Part shown: positions 1-7,907 of the stretch, piece after piece
Layout: each line of letters begins with the position of its first letter
Position numbering within the stretch: position 1 is the first letter of the stretch
Assembly: GCF_000829445.1 (NCBI RefSeq)
Contig: NZ_JXRQ01000008.1
Coordinates: 186,001 to 250,000 of the forward strand
Source: Jeotgalibacillus alimentarius
GTDB lineage: Bacteria; Bacillota; Bacilli; Bacillales; Jeotgalibacillaceae
Direction of reading: 5' to 3'
Length of the DNA stretch: 64,000 nt
Position numbers and translations under genes: made by a program
Notes under the pieces: model-generated
The model's input: the letters and a program-made list of their open reading frames with translations, nothing else
Told to the model about the DNA's origin: nothing
The model's database searches: none

Positions 1-45
1 GTTGGATAATTGGAATGAATGTGATTCCGTAGTGAGGTGTTGTTG

Positions 46-312
46 ATGAGCTCATTTGATAAAACGATGCGGTTTGACTTTGGAGATGATTCAGCTGATC
101 AGGAAGTACAGCGTGTTCTTGTTCAGGTATTTGAAGCACTCGAAGAAAAAGGCTACAATCCGATCAATCAGATAGTGGGGTATCTCTTATCAGGTGACCC
201 AGCCTATATTCCACGTCATCAGGATGCGAGGAATGTTATCCGTAAATTGGAACGGGACGAAATTATTGAAGAATTGGTGAAGTTTTACCTTCAGCAGCAT
301 AAAGAGGGTTGA
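46..312 (+). CDS. ireB: IreB family regulatory protein (DUF965/UPF0297)
   Basis: Small soluble protein of 88 residues, B. subtilis YrzL family. In Enterococcus the homologue IreB is a substrate of the PASTA-domain Ser/Thr kinase IreK and modulates cephalosporin tolerance. The N-terminus with a conserved Thr ([10 protein letters not shown]) and the middle stretch [19 protein letters not shown] are typical. I choose the ATG at 46 because GAGGTG at 34-39 sits six bases before it; the in-frame GTG at 37 lies inside that site. It is the first gene of an ireB-ruvX-yrzB run, the usual Firmicutes order behind alaS, which would lie left of the window. Confidence 0.93.
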   Translation: MSSFDKTMRFDFGDDSADQEVQRVLVQVFEALEEKGYNPINQIVGYLLSGDPAYIPRHQDARNVIRKLERDEIIEELVKFYLQQHKEG

Positions 313-314
313 AA

Positions 315-734
315 ATGAAAATTATGGGACTTGACGTCGGCTCTAAAACAATTGGAGTCGCCGTCAGTGATGACCTCGGGTGGACAGCCCAGGGGATTGA
401 AACTGTTAAAATTAATGAAGCTGCCGGTCAGTTCGGCTTTAAGCGGATCATAGAAATAGCTGAAGAACACGACGTTTCCAAAATCATCATCGGTCTTCCT
501 AAGAATATGAATAATTCGCTTGGGCCACGGGCTGAAGCCAGTCAGCGATATGGTGATATGCTCGGCAGAAGAGTTGATGCTGAGATTGTCTACTGGGATG
601 AACGGCTGAGTACAATGGCAGCTGAACGTGTTCTGCTTGAAGCAGATATGAGCAGAGGTAAACGTAAAAAAGTAATTGATAAAATGGCAGCTGTTATGAT
701 CCTTCAGGGGTATCTGGACAGCAATACTAAATGA
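315..734 (+). CDS. ruvX: Holliday junction resolvase-like protein RuvX/YqgF
   Basis: RNase H-fold nuclease of the YqgF family (B. subtilis YrrK), 139 residues. Family members act on Holliday junctions in vitro and are also linked to 16S rRNA 5' processing. Visible motifs are the first acidic strand ([15 protein letters not shown]), [21 protein letters not shown] and the C-terminal [18 protein letters not shown] 315 is preferred over the TTG at 309, since AGAGGG at 303-308 is correctly spaced from it. The gene almost touches ireB upstream and yrzB downstream, so the three are probably co-transcribed. Confidence 0.94.
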   Translation: MKIMGLDVGSKTIGVAVSDDLGWTAQGIETVKINEAAGQFGFKRIIEIAEEHDVSKIIIGLPKNMNNSLGPRAEASQRYGDMLGRRVDAEIVYWDERLSTMAAERVLLEADMSRGKRKKVIDKMAAVMILQGYLDSNTK

Positions 735-744
735 GGTGACTGAA

Positions 745-1026
745 ATGGAACACGGAGAAAAGCAAATTACAGTAATTGATGAGCAGGGAAATGAAGTACT
801 ATGCGAAGTACTATTTACTTTTGACTCAGATCAATTTCAAAAATCTTATGTACTTTACTATCCAGTAGGAGATACAGAGGAAGAAGAGATTGAAATCCAT
901 GCGTCATCATTCGAACCGAATGATGAAAATTCTGAAGGCGAACTGAAGCCTGTTGAATCAGAGGAAGAATGGGATCTGATTGAGGAAATGCTGAATACTT
1001 TCCTTGATGAGGAAGAAAACGAGTAA
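745..1026 (+). CDS. yrzB: DUF1292 family protein YrzB
   Basis: Acidic 93-residue protein of the DUF1292 family (B. subtilis YrzB), function unknown. The sequence begins [18 protein letters not shown] and continues with the family pattern of a short beta-rich domain ([19 protein letters not shown]) followed by a very acidic tail. A GAGGTGA site at 733-739 fits ATG 745. Position directly after ruvX is the conserved Firmicutes arrangement. A strong terminator follows within 12 bases of the stop, closing the operon. Confidence 0.9.
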   Translation: MEHGEKQITVIDEQGNEVLCEVLFTFDSDQFQKSYVLYYPVGDTEEEEIEIHASSFEPNDENSEGELKPVESEEEWDLIEEMLNTFLDEEENE

Positions 1027-1035
1027 GATATCCGA

Positions 1036-1069
1036 AAGCGGGGGCAGCTATTTGCCCCCGCTTATTTTT
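1036..1069 (+). terminator. Rho-independent terminator after yrzB
   Basis: Perfect 11-bp stem (arms 1036-1046 and 1053-1063, core GCGGGGGC/GCCCCCGC) with a 6-base loop, followed by a T-rich tract. It ends the ireB-ruvX-yrzB transcript. A TATAAT at 1074-1079 right behind it may be the -10 of the mltG promoter. Confidence 0.9.
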
Positions 1070-1124
1070 ATTGTATAATGAGACCATTGAGAAAATTGAG
1101 CACCAGTTTTTGGGGGGAAATTGA

Positions 1125-2309
1125 TTGAGCGAAAAATCAAGTTTAATAGATCAGTGGAAGCTGAACTTGCAGGAAAGAAAAAAAGAAGCCAGACAGGTAA
1201 GAAAGATTGTATTTATTTTATTGATCGTCTTTATGTTTTTATCAATTGGCGCAGCACTTGGGGCTTATTCATATATCAGTTCAGCGCTAGAACCAATGGA
1301 TGAGACAGATGAAAACGCGATTTCTGTTGAAATTCCAATCGGTTCATCAGTGGATGGAATCTCACAGACGCTTGAGGATAGCGGCGTCATCAAAAATGCA
1401 CAGGTTTATAAATACTACCTGAAGTTTAACAATGAATCAGAATTTCAGGCAGGTACGTATAATCTGTCTCCGGCTATGACACTCAGTGAAATTACAGAAA
1501 GTCTGAAGACTGGAAGAGTTTATCATGAGCCATTGTTTAACGTAACCATTCCAGAAGGATTAAGACTGGAAGAGATCGGCGACATTATTGCTGAAAACAC
1601 CGACTATACGCAGGAAGAGTTTATGGAAAAAGTAACGGATGAAGCTTTTATTAACTCTCTGATGGAACAATATCCTTCGCTGATCACTGAAGCAGTGAAA
1701 GGTGAAGATGTAAAGCTCGCACTTGAAGGCTATCTGTTCCCTGCCACCTATCCATACTATGAGGAAAATCCTTCTCTTGAAGAGATTATTACCCAAATGG
1801 TTGATGCCATGGATACAAATGTAGCGCCTTACCGGGATCTGCTCCCTGAATTCGCTGCAGGTGATTATACAGGAGCAGGTGCTGATGAAGCAAAAGTTAT
1901 GACTGTACATGATCTGATTACGATGGCTTCGCTGCTTGAAGAAGAAGCTGCAGCCACGACTGACAGGTCCATGATTGCAGGGATATTCTACAACCGGCTT
2001 GAATACGACATGCCGCTGCAGACAGACCCGACAGTGCTATACGCAAAAGGTCAGTGGCAGGAAAGAGTGCTATTTGAGGATCTTGAAATACAGGATCCTT
2101 ATAACACGTACCAGGTACAGGGACTTCCACCGGGGCCAATTGCAGCACCTGGCGCGACATCAATCGAAGCGGCAGTCAACCCGGAGGAATCAGATTACTT
2201 TTACTTCCTGACATCAGCTGAAGACGGCGCGATGTATTATTCAGAAACGCTTGAAGAGCATGAGCAGAAAGCAGAACAGTTCATCTACAGTGTAAATGAT
2301 GAGGAATAA
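1125..2309 (+). CDS. mltG: Endolytic murein transglycosylase MltG (YrrL)
   Basis: Membrane-anchored lytic transglycosylase of 394 residues that cleaves nascent glycan strands and is thought to terminate peptidoglycan polymerisation. Residues about 25-50 form one transmembrane helix (IVFILLIVFMFLSIGAALGA), followed by an extracytoplasmic YceG domain. Its catalytic region is recognisable: ASLLEEEAAATTDRSMIAG with the conserved glutamate, then FYNRL, LQTDPTVLYA and YNTYQVQGLPPGPIAAPG. The start is TTG 1125, seven bases after the G-run at 1112-1117; a competing TTG at 1121 opens a shorter frame. Terminator hairpins lie on both sides, so it may be its own unit. Confidence 0.95.
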   Translation: MSEKSSLIDQWKLNLQERKKEARQVRKIVFILLIVFMFLSIGAALGAYSYISSALEPMDETDENAISVEIPIGSSVDGISQTLEDSGVIKNAQVYKYYLKFNNESEFQAGTYNLSPAMTLSEITESLKTGRVYHEPLFNVTIPEGLRLEEIGDIIAENTDYTQEEFMEKVTDEAFINSLMEQYPSLITEAVKGEDVKLALEGYLFPATYPYYEENPSLEEIITQMVDAMDTNVAPYRDLLPEFAAGDYTGAGADEAKVMTVHDLITMASLLEEEAAATTDRSMIAGIFYNRLEYDMPLQTDPTVLYAKGQWQERVLFEDLEIQDPYNTYQVQGLPPGPIAAPGATSIEAAVNPEESDYFYFLTSAEDGAMYYSETLEEHEQKAEQFIYSVNDEE

Positions 2310-2318
2310 AATGATGAA

Positions 2319-2349
2319 AGAGGGAAAGAACATTCACTTTCCCTCTGAT
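2319..2349 (+). terminator. Terminator-like hairpin after mltG
   Basis: Perfect 10-bp inverted repeat (AGAGGGAAAG at 2319-2328, CTTTCCCTCT at 2337-2346) just past the mltG stop, followed by a weak T-containing tract. Confidence 0.7.
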
Positions 2350-2378
2350 TTTATGTTAGAATAGGTAAAGTATTTTTT

Positions 2379-2428
2379 AGCGTTTATCACTACAGCCCTT
2401 TCAGGGGTAGTACGTGAACGCTCTTTTT
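2379..2428 (+). terminator. Hairpin plus T-run just upstream of yrrM
   Basis: Nested inverted repeat: AGCGTT (2379-2384) pairs with AACGCT (2417-2422), CACTAC (2388-2393) with GTAGT (2407-2411), and CCCT with AGGG at the tip. Six T residues follow at 2423-2428. It looks like an intrinsic terminator standing 35 bases before the yrrM start, so it could terminate mltG read-through or attenuate yrrM. Confidence 0.65.
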
Positions 2429-2462
2429 TATGGATCCTGAGATCAGAAAAGGTGAGAAAATA

Positions 2463-3110
2463 GTGGATAAAGTCCATCAATATATTAAAAGTCTCTATCC
2501 CGCGCGTTCAGAGCTGGCTGATGAGATGGCTGAATATGCGCGTATTCATGAGGTGCCGATTATGGAGACTGAAGGAATTGAAACACTTCTTCAGCTGCTA
2601 AGAGTACAAAATCCTGCCCGGATCCTTGAAATTGGGACGGCAATCGGGTATTCAGCTGTCAGAATGGCTGAGGCCCTCCCACAGACTCAGGTCGTATCAA
2701 TTGAGCGGGATCCTGTCAGAGCGAAGCTGGCCAGAGAATTTGTTCAAAAGTCAGGTTTTCAGGATCGTATCCACCTGCTCGAAGGGGATGCACTTGAGAT
2801 TTCTGAAGAGGTTTCATCCTTCGGGCTATTCGATGCCGCCTTTATTGATGCTGCGAAAAGCCAGAATATCCGATTCTTTGAAATGTACGAACAGTACTTT
2901 ACTGATGATGTGACGGTATATACAGATAATGTCCTGTTTAAAGGGTTAGTAGCTGAACAGACAGGCAACGAAAGCCGGAACGTCAGGCAAATGCTCAGAA
3001 AGCTTGACCGCTTCAACCAGTGGATCGCAGCAAATGAAGATTATCACACTGTCATCCTTCCTGTGGGCGACGGTCTGACAATCAGTAAAAAAAGTAAACC
3101 ATTTCAATGA
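2463..3110 (+). CDS. yrrM: O-methyltransferase YrrM
   Basis: SAM-dependent methyltransferase of the class I O-methyltransferase family, 215 residues, matching B. subtilis YrrM (also called TrmR, reported to methylate 5-hydroxyuridine in the tRNA wobble position). The SAM-binding loop is seen in ILEIGTAIGYSAVRMAE, then SIERDPVRAKLAREF, FDAAFIDAAKS and the conserved TDNVLFKGLV; it ends LPVGDGLTISKK. GTG 2463 is chosen because AAAGGTGAG at 2447-2455 precedes it at good spacing; the ATG at 2430 has no site and abuts a terminator-like hairpin. The yrrN-yrrO pair that normally follows is missing. Confidence 0.92.
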   Translation: MDKVHQYIKSLYPARSELADEMAEYARIHEVPIMETEGIETLLQLLRVQNPARILEIGTAIGYSAVRMAEALPQTQVVSIERDPVRAKLAREFVQKSGFQDRIHLLEGDALEISEEVSSFGLFDAAFIDAAKSQNIRFFEMYEQYFTDDVTVYTDNVLFKGLVAEQTGNESRNVRQMLRKLDRFNQWIAANEDYHTVILPVGDGLTISKKSKPFQ

Positions 3111-3175
3111 TTCGCTGCCATCGTTCAGCGCGCATTGCAAAGAAAACTCAAAACTTGTGAAAACAGCCCAATTTA

Positions 3176-3290
3176 TGATTGAATTATATTTTGGAAGCTT
3201 TAACATGAGAGCGATGTTAAAGTAATAAATTTCTTTAGCAGAGCTGTTGTTTGTAGCGCAAGGGACGACTCCTGCAGGAGAAATCGAAAA
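3176..3290. repeat. Degenerate copy of a Bacillaceae palindromic repeat
   Basis: This stretch holds pieces also found in the fuller element at 17860-18025: GGGACGACTCCTGCAGGAG here against the reverse complement CTCCTGCTGGAGTCGTCCC there, and flanking GATGTTAAAG / CTTTAACAT words. It is a worn fragment, not an intact palindrome. It lies where yrrN-yrrO have been lost. Confidence 0.55.
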
Positions 3291-3303
3291 TCAATAACTG
3301 ACT

Positions 3304-3402
3304 TTAATAAAGCCGAAAGTAATAGAATTAGACGCTGCTATACATCCGCTTCAAATTGCAAAATTTAAAGTGAATAAGCCGCTGCGTCCACTCAATGAGA
3401 AT
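3304..3402 (+). pseudogene. Probable 3' remnant of the U32 peptidase gene yrrO
   Basis: In the reading frame of udk, an open stretch without a start encodes [21 protein letters not shown]32-family peptidases such as YrrO end with a segment of the type DA-x2-HP-x-QI-x-KFKV, so I read this as the last 30 or so codons of yrrO. An in-frame TAA at 3295-3297 and the repeat fragment just upstream separate it from anything translatable. Identification rests on this short motif and on position between yrrM and udk, where yrrN-yrrO sit in B. subtilis. Confidence 0.5.
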
Positions 3403-3423
3403 GAGAAAGGAGCTAACGGCAAA

Positions 3424-4059
3424 ATGAAAAATAAACCCGTTATTATTGGTGTAACAGGCGGTTCAGGGTCAGGGAAAACATCTGTAACAAAAGCAATCTA
3501 TGATGTCTTTCAGGATCAGTCAATCGCCATTATTGAACAGGATTACTACTATAAAGATCAAAGCGATATTCCTTATGAGGAGCGTCTAAAAACAAACTAC
3601 GATCACCCGCTGGCATTCGATAATGATCTTTTGATCGAGCATATCGGTATGCTGCTTGAACGTAAAGCGATTGATAAGCCTGTATACGATTATACAGTTC
3701 ATACCAGATCTGAAAAAACAATTCCTGTAGAATCGAAAGATGTTATTATCGTCGAAGGTATTCTAGTGTTAGAAGACGAGCGTCTCAGAAATCTGATGGA
3801 TATTAAGCTGTATGTGGATACAGATTCTGATCTTCGGATAATCCGCCGCATGCTGCGTGACATTAATGAAAGAGGACGTACAATTGATTCAGTTGTTGAT
3901 CAATACATCAATGTTGTACGCCCGATGCATAATCAGTTTATTGAGCCGACGAAACGTTATGCTGATATTATTATTCCTGAAGGCGGACAAAATCACGTTG
4001 CGATCGATTTGATGGTAACGAAAATTCAAACAATTCTTGAACAAAAGTCTATTGTGTAA
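3424..4059 (+). CDS. udk: Uridine kinase
   Basis: Pyrimidine salvage enzyme that phosphorylates uridine and cytidine to UMP and CMP; 211 residues, the usual length. The Walker A motif [13 protein letters not shown] lies near the N-terminus, followed by [31 protein letters not shown] and the lid [15 protein letters not shown] 3424 gives the family N-terminus ([13 protein letters not shown]); AAAGGAG at 3406-3412 is rather far (11 bases) but is the only candidate site. The frame is open further upstream into the yrrO remnant, so an extended start is formally possible but unlikely. Confidence 0.95.
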   Translation: MKNKPVIIGVTGGSGSGKTSVTKAIYDVFQDQSIAIIEQDYYYKDQSDIPYEERLKTNYDHPLAFDNDLLIEHIGMLLERKAIDKPVYDYTVHTRSEKTIPVESKDVIIVEGILVLEDERLRNLMDIKLYVDTDSDLRIIRRMLRDINERGRTIDSVVDQYINVVRPMHNQFIEPTKRYADIIIPEGGQNHVAIDLMVTKIQTILEQKSIV

Positions 4060-4076
4060 TATGATAGCAAAGGCTG

Positions 4077-4100
4077 AAGAGGATAATTTATCCTCTTTTT
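4077..4100 (+). terminator. Terminator after udk
   Basis: AAGAGGATAA followed directly by TTTATCCTCTT and a T-run: a short palindromic terminator 18 bases past the udk stop. Confidence 0.75.
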
Positions 4101-4174
4101 AGCATACTTCATAAAAGGGGTTTCAATCACATAGCATGAAAGAACTCATGCATTTTTTAAAGGAGTGAAGGGAT

Positions 4175-4651
4175 TTGGCAAACGAAAAAGTATATCCAAT
4201 GACTGAAGAAGGTAAACAAAAGCTTGAGCACGAGCTTGAAAACCTGAAATCAGTAAAAAGAAAAGAAGTTGTAGAGAGAATTAAAATCGCAAGAAGCTTT
4301 GGGGATCTCTCAGAGAACTCAGAGTATGACTCTGCTAAAGAAGAGCAGGCATTCGTTGAGGGACGCATCTCAACACTTGAGTCTATGATCCGTAATGCAA
4401 AAATTATTGAAGATGATCAGGCGCTTGACGGCGTCGTTTCTCTTGGTAAAACAGTGACATTTGTTGAACTTCCTGATGGTGACGAAGAATCATACACAAT
4501 CGTCGGAAGTGCAGAAGCAGACCCATTTGAAGGAAAAATCTCTAATGATTCACCAATTGCGAAAAGTCTGATTGGCAGGGTAGTAGGAGATGAAGTGAAA
4601 GTACAGACCCCGGGCGGAGACATGGACGTCCGTATTACATCAATCAACTGA
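4175..4651 (+). CDS. greA: Transcription elongation factor GreA
   Basis: Rescues backtracked RNA polymerase by stimulating transcript cleavage; 158 residues, typical. The N-terminal coiled coil (residues about 10-75) contains the tip signature [22 protein letters not shown]. The C-terminal FKBP-like domain ends with [21 protein letters not shown]. It starts with TTG at 4175 behind AAGGAGTGAAGG, giving [19 protein letters not shown] terminator follows, and yrrS is next as in B. subtilis. Confidence 0.96.
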   Translation: MANEKVYPMTEEGKQKLEHELENLKSVKRKEVVERIKIARSFGDLSENSEYDSAKEEQAFVEGRISTLESMIRNAKIIEDDQALDGVVSLGKTVTFVELPDGDEESYTIVGSAEADPFEGKISNDSPIAKSLIGRVVGDEVKVQTPGGDMDVRITSIN

Positions 4652-4690
4652 GTATATACTGCTCAGATAGGGTGCAATGCCCCGCTAGCG

Positions 4691-4723
4691 GAGACTGAAG
4701 AAATTGTTCAGTCTCTTTTTTTA
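4691..4723 (+). terminator. Terminator after greA
   Basis: GAGACTGAA (4691-4699) pairs with TTCAGTCTC (4708-4716), followed by seven T residues. Confidence 0.88.
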
Positions 4724-4882
4724 TTTGGATGTAACTTTTATCAGTTATATGCGTCTAATACATGCAGGTCGGACGTCCTGTTTTGATAAAAGGAATAGCG
4801 GCTCTTGTGAATAGAGCAGGTGCTCATGATATGCTGGTTTAGATTTATATGATCAGGGAAGAGTTGAACGAGGAGTGAGAAA

Positions 4883-5596
4883 ATGAATAATTCCAGAACA
4901 AAATTACAAAGCAAAAAAAGGAAAGAAAATATACTGTTAAACGGTTCTATTGCAGTAGTGTTATTACTGATCGCAGGTGTATCGGCATTTATTTTCCTGG
5001 GGAGTAATGAAAATCAGGCAGCTGAACCTGAAGAAGAAAAATCAATTGCTGAACAGGTCCAGGAGAATGCTTCTAAAAATGATGACAGTGAAAATGAAGA
5101 CTCTGAAAACAATGAACTGTCTGTAGCTGAAATAGACGCTGAGGATGAAGAGCAGGAAAATAACGATACAAACCGTGAGTCTGATGAGGATAACAACGCC
5201 TCTGAGACAGAGAAAGAAAAGAAAGAAGAAGCAAAGAAAAAAGAAGAAGCTGAAAAGAAAAAACGTGAAAAAGAAGAGCGTGATACAGCTGCAGAAGGGG
5301 AAACTGCAAGCCCGGATGATGGGGAATGGAAACCTGTTGGCACAGAACAAACAGGGCAACACACTTCATCCTACGTGGAGGGCAGCGTGGATTGGAATGA
5401 AAAGCTGAAAGCCGCTGCTTACGCGACAGGTCTTGATATGAATACGATGACTGTATGGTGGGTTGGAAATGACGGAGGCCCGCAAAACTCAGTTGTAAAA
5501 GTGTCATCACCTGATGCTCCCGCTGCACAATACAGTGTACACCTGGAATGGATAGACAAAAAAGGCTGGAAACCTGTAAAAGTTGATGAACTGTAA
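4883..5596 (+). CDS. yrrS: DUF1510 family membrane-anchored protein YrrS
   Basis: 237-residue protein matching B. subtilis YrrS, whose role is undefined; in B. subtilis the gene neighbours pbpI. It has a short basic N-terminus and one transmembrane helix at about residues 20-40 (SIAVVLLLIAGVSAFIFLG). A long low-complexity linker follows, first Glu/Asp/Asn-rich and then Lys/Glu-rich and probably coiled-coil (about residues 45-145). The globular C-terminal DUF1510 domain carries VDWNEKLKAAAYATGLD and MTVWWVGNDGGPQNSVV. The low-complexity part throws long reverse-strand open frames, which are shadows. SD GAGGAGTGAG precedes ATG 4883. Confidence 0.88.
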   Translation: MNNSRTKLQSKKRKENILLNGSIAVVLLLIAGVSAFIFLGSNENQAAEPEEEKSIAEQVQENASKNDDSENEDSENNELSVAEIDAEDEEQENNDTNRESDEDNNASETEKEKKEEAKKKEEAEKKKREKEERDTAAEGETASPDDGEWKPVGTEQTGQHTSSYVEGSVDWNEKLKAAAYATGLDMNTMTVWWVGNDGGPQNSVVKVSSPDAPAAQYSVHLEWIDKKGWKPVKVDEL

Positions 5597-5604
5597 ATGA
5601 ACCT

Positions 5605-5640
5605 GAAAAAAGATGCTGCAGTCATTGCAGCATCTTTTTT
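5605..5640. terminator. Bidirectional terminator between yrrS and yrzA
   Basis: AAAAAAGATGCTGCA paired with TGCAGCATCTTTTTT around a short loop. The A-run and T-run on opposite sides let it serve both converging genes. Confidence 0.92.
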
Positions 5641-5839
5641 ATGATTTGAAATGTACACTCGCTGTATAATAAGGCCTGCCTTCAGGCGTGAATACTGTCT
5701 GGTGCTGTACCTGGTGTACATACAGCATTAATGCCTGGTTATTATCAATTTGAACCTGTATTTTTTTCTCAAGTTCAGGTAACGTGCCCGCTTCAAAAAA
5801 CTCTACCTTATCTTTTATCAAATCAAGCTGAAAACTCAT
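5639..5839 (-). CDS. yrzA: DUF2536 family protein YrzA
   Basis: Small 66-residue protein of the DUF2536 family, similar to B. subtilis YrzA, function unknown. Characteristic parts are the start MSFQLDLIKDKVEFFEA, the middle EKKIQVQIDNNQALMLYVH and the end GRPYYTASVHFKS. A good SD (AAGGGAGAAC on the minus strand) precedes the ATG at 5839. It is convergent with yrrS and shares its terminator; the same placement in B. subtilis supports the call. Confidence 0.85.
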   Translation of the reverse strand: MSFQLDLIKDKVEFFEAGTLPELEKKIQVQIDNNQALMLYVHQVQHQTVFTPEGRPYYTASVHFKS

Positions 5840-5871
5840 CCCGGTTCTCCCTTCTTTAAGCTTAGTATATG

Positions 5872-5937
5872 TTAAAGTCCAATGCTGTTTTATAAAAACT
5901 GGTGATTTCAGCGGAAAACAACAACTTTAACATAGCC
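5872..5937. repeat. Degenerate copy of the palindromic repeat
   Basis: CTGGTGATTTCAGCGG followed by AACTTTAACAT-like sequence matches the outer part of the element at 17860-18025 (CTGGTGATTTCCGCTG ... CTTTAACATTGCC). Only one arm is preserved. It fills most of the yrzA-mtnN gap. Confidence 0.5.
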
Positions 5938-6035
5938 TGATGATAAGACATTATACCACGGGATGATTGAACTTTACGGGCTGTTATGGTAAGTTCTAAT
6001 AAGTTTTCAGATTGACAGAGAAGGCAGGGGTTTTG

Positions 6036-6728
6036 ATGAGAATTGGAATAATTGGTGCAATGGAAGAAGAGGTTGAATTACTCCGTAACAGTATGGAAAA
6101 TATACGGACGGAGACCATTGCTAACAGTGAATTTACATCCGGCGTTCTTCGCGGAAAAGAAGTTGTGCTTGTTAAGAGTGGCATTGGTAAAGTAAATGCC
6201 GCGATGACAACAACGATTCTAATGGAAAGATTCAATCCGGATCGTATTATTAATACAGGATCAGCCGGCGGTTTTGACCCGTCGTTAAGTGTTGGGGATG
6301 TAGTCATCTCTAATGAAGTAAGACATCATGACGTTGATGTAACTGCTTTTAATTATGAATATGGACAGGTTCCGGGCATGCCTGCTGCTTTTGTGGCGGA
6401 TGCAAAGCTTAAAGAAACAGCTCTTTCATGTACAAAATCAATCAGCGATATCAAGTCTGTTGCCGGGTTGATCGCAACAGGTGATTCTTTCATGAATGAT
6501 CCGAAGAGAGTTGAAGCACTGCAGGGTAAATTTGACAATCTGCAGGCGCTTGAAATGGAAGCAGCAGCAATTGCCCAGGTGGCACATCAATATGAGACAC
6601 CGTTTGTCATTATCAGATCACTCTCTGATATTGCGGGTAAGGAATCCCACGTATCATTTGATCAGTATCTTAAAACGGCAGCAGTCAATTCTGCGAACCT
6701 GATTATGCAAATGACGGAAGAACTTTAA
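6036..6728 (+). CDS. mtnN: 5'-methylthioadenosine/S-adenosylhomocysteine nucleosidase
   Basis: Cleaves methylthioadenosine and S-adenosylhomocysteine to adenine plus the thioribose or ribosyl-homocysteine, serving methionine salvage and the activated methyl cycle; 230 residues. Motifs: [16 protein letters not shown] at the start, [53 protein letters not shown] and the catalytic-Asp segment [11 protein letters not shown] 6036 gives the family N-terminus. It is convergent with sigK; their 3' ends overlap by four bases and no terminator hairpin lies between them. Confidence 0.96.
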   Translation: MRIGIIGAMEEEVELLRNSMENIRTETIANSEFTSGVLRGKEVVLVKSGIGKVNAAMTTTILMERFNPDRIINTGSAGGFDPSLSVGDVVISNEVRHHDVDVTAFNYEYGQVPGMPAAFVADAKLKETALSCTKSISDIKSVAGLIATGDSFMNDPKRVEALQGKFDNLQALEMEAAAIAQVAHQYETPFVIIRSLSDIAGKESHVSFDQYLKTAAVNSANLIMQMTEEL

Positions 6729-7417
6729 TCCTGGTCATCATCAAAATGATGAAACAATTTCATTAATGCTCTTTTTTCGATTCTTGAAACGTAGCTTCTC
6801 GAGATCCCCAGCTCCTTTGCGATCTCCCGCTGCGTTTTTTCATCCTGGCCATTCATACCAAATCGGGCAGTAATCACCTCACGCTCCCTGTCATCGAGTT
6901 TTGTAACGACCTGTCTGATCTTCTCACCGCTCATCTTCTGAGCAATCAGCTCATCCACTTCTTCATCTTCACTCTGCAGGACGTCTATCAGGCTGATGGC
7001 GTGTCCGTCTTTGTCTTCACCAATTGGATCATGAAGAGAGATATCTTTTTTGGTTTTTTTCAGAGAACGTAAAAACATGAGCACTTCATTTTCTATACAC
7101 CTGGCTGCATAGGTCGCAAGCTTTGTTCCTTTATCATAGGAATAGCTGTCAATTGCTTTAATCAATCCGATTGTACCAATTGAAATCAGATCCTCTACAG
7201 ACTCTCCTGTATTTTCAAATTTCTTGATGATATGTGCAACAAGCCTCAGGTTGTGTTCAATGAGCAGATTTTTTGCTTCATCATCGCCATTTTGAAGCCT
7301 CAGAATCGCATCCTTTTCTTCCTCTTTACTTAAAGGTTCAGGAAAAGCGTTCTGCTTAAAATAGCCTGTCAGTGCCGGCAGGTCAATCATCGCAGATAAA
7401 ATTAAAAAAAATGACAA
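6725..7417 (-). CDS. sigK: RNA polymerase sporulation sigma factor SigK (pro-sigma-K)
   Basis: Late mother-cell sigma factor, made as a membrane-tethered precursor; 230 residues. The N-terminus [18 protein letters not shown] is a hydrophobic pro-sequence. By analogy with B. subtilis, SpoIVFB should cut just before [12 protein letters not shown]. Region 2 is clear ([56 protein letters not shown]), as is the region 4 helix-turn-helix ([22 protein letters not shown]). TTG 7417 is chosen because AAAGGAGGA precedes it. The gene is continuous: no skin-type prophage splits it, unlike B. subtilis 168. The C-terminal tail after the last helix is short. Confidence 0.94.
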   Translation of the reverse strand: MSFFLILSAMIDLPALTGYFKQNAFPEPLSKEEEKDAILRLQNGDDEAKNLLIEHNLRLVAHIIKKFENTGESVEDLISIGTIGLIKAIDSYSYDKGTKLATYAARCIENEVLMFLRSLKKTKKDISLHDPIGEDKDGHAISLIDVLQSEDEEVDELIAQKMSGEKIRQVVTKLDDREREVITARFGMNGQDEKTQREIAKELGISRSYVSRIEKRALMKLFHHFDDDQD

Positions 7418-7501
7418 GTCTTCTCCTCCTTTCACCGGTTATTTAACCGTATGAAAAAAATCAGAAAACTTGCCAGTCCTACTCATTTATCTCGAGTTTC
7501 T

Positions 7502-7618
7502 TTAATTCTTTTTCTTTAAAATTTCCTGTTCAAGGAGCTCCAGAAAGTCGTCTGAAAGCTTTTGTTTTTTTGCTGCTTCATAAGCCTGAATTAAAGCCTC
7601 AAGTGATAGTTCATTCAT
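7502..7618 (-). CDS. sda: Sporulation histidine-kinase inhibitor Sda
   Basis: A 38-codon gene encoding MNELSLEALIQAYEAAKKQK followed by a second helix LSDDFLELLEQEILKKK. This is the helical-hairpin pattern of Sda, which binds KinA/KinB and blocks the sporulation phosphorelay when replication is perturbed. The SD GAAAGGAGAAC lies just before ATG 7618. Placement next to yqeG is the B. subtilis location of sda, and DnaA boxes upstream match its known regulation. It is eight residues shorter than the 46-residue B. subtilis protein, missing the C-terminal tail. Confidence 0.87.
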   Translation of the reverse strand: MNELSLEALIQAYEAAKKQKLSDDFLELLEQEILKKKN

Positions 7619-7637
7619 GAAGTTGTTCTCCTTTCAA

Positions 7638-7788
7638 TTATCCATAGCAAAATCGTATCAGACCATTGAATAAAGAACAAGCGTTCCCTTATCCACAGGC
7701 GGTCGTGTATAACCTGTGTAAAAGTTGTTAATAAGGGATAAATATATGATAAGGTCAGACGATTGACAGGCAGTGAAGTTATCCACAG
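7638..7788. promoter_or_regulatory. Cluster of DnaA boxes upstream of sda
   Basis: Two perfect TTATCCACA boxes at 7689-7697 and 7780-7788, a one-mismatch TTATCCATA at 7638-7646, and two reverse-orientation near matches at 7704-7712 (CGTGTATAA) and 7715-7723 (TGTGTAAAA). One perfect box lies immediately upstream of the predicted sda -35. In B. subtilis DnaA directly activates sda, tying sporulation onset to replication status; this arrangement implies the same here. Confidence 0.8.
7652..7680 (-). promoter_or_regulatory. Sigma-A-type promoter of sda
   Basis: On the minus strand TTGTTC (7680-7675) and TACGAT (7657-7652) are separated by exactly 17 bases. The start site would fall near 7645, inside the DnaA box at 7638-7646, leaving a short leader before the SD. 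Confidence 0.6.
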
Positions 7789-7849
7789 GAAAAAGGGAAA
7801 GACGATATTTGTCGAACGATTTGTGTAATAGCTTAATAAAAGATTCATT

Positions 7850-7878
7850 TTGAACTAACCATGCAGATGATGTATGAT
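7850..7878 (+). promoter_or_regulatory. Sigma-A-type promoter of the yqeG operon
   Basis: TTGAAC (7850-7855), a 17-base spacer, and TATGAT (7873-7878), ending 30 bases before the yqeG ATG. It would drive the tightly packed yqeG-to-yqeM run. Confidence 0.7.
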
Positions 7879-7907
7879 ATAGACTTGAAGTGAAGAGGTG
7901 GAGAACA

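Noticed and set aside
5014-5528. Several long reverse-strand open frames across yrrS
   Set aside because: Produced by the Glu/Lys-rich low-complexity region of yrrS; Ser/Phe-rich translations without start sites.
5938-6035. Possible SAM or methionine riboswitch upstream of mtnN
   Set aside because: No S-box elements or terminator are present; only a repeat fragment and A+T-rich sequence.
7440-7500. Sigma-E/sigma-K-like -10 (CATACGGTT, minus strand) upstream of sigK
   Set aside because: The -35 is not convincing, so it was not listed as a promoter even though such control is expected.
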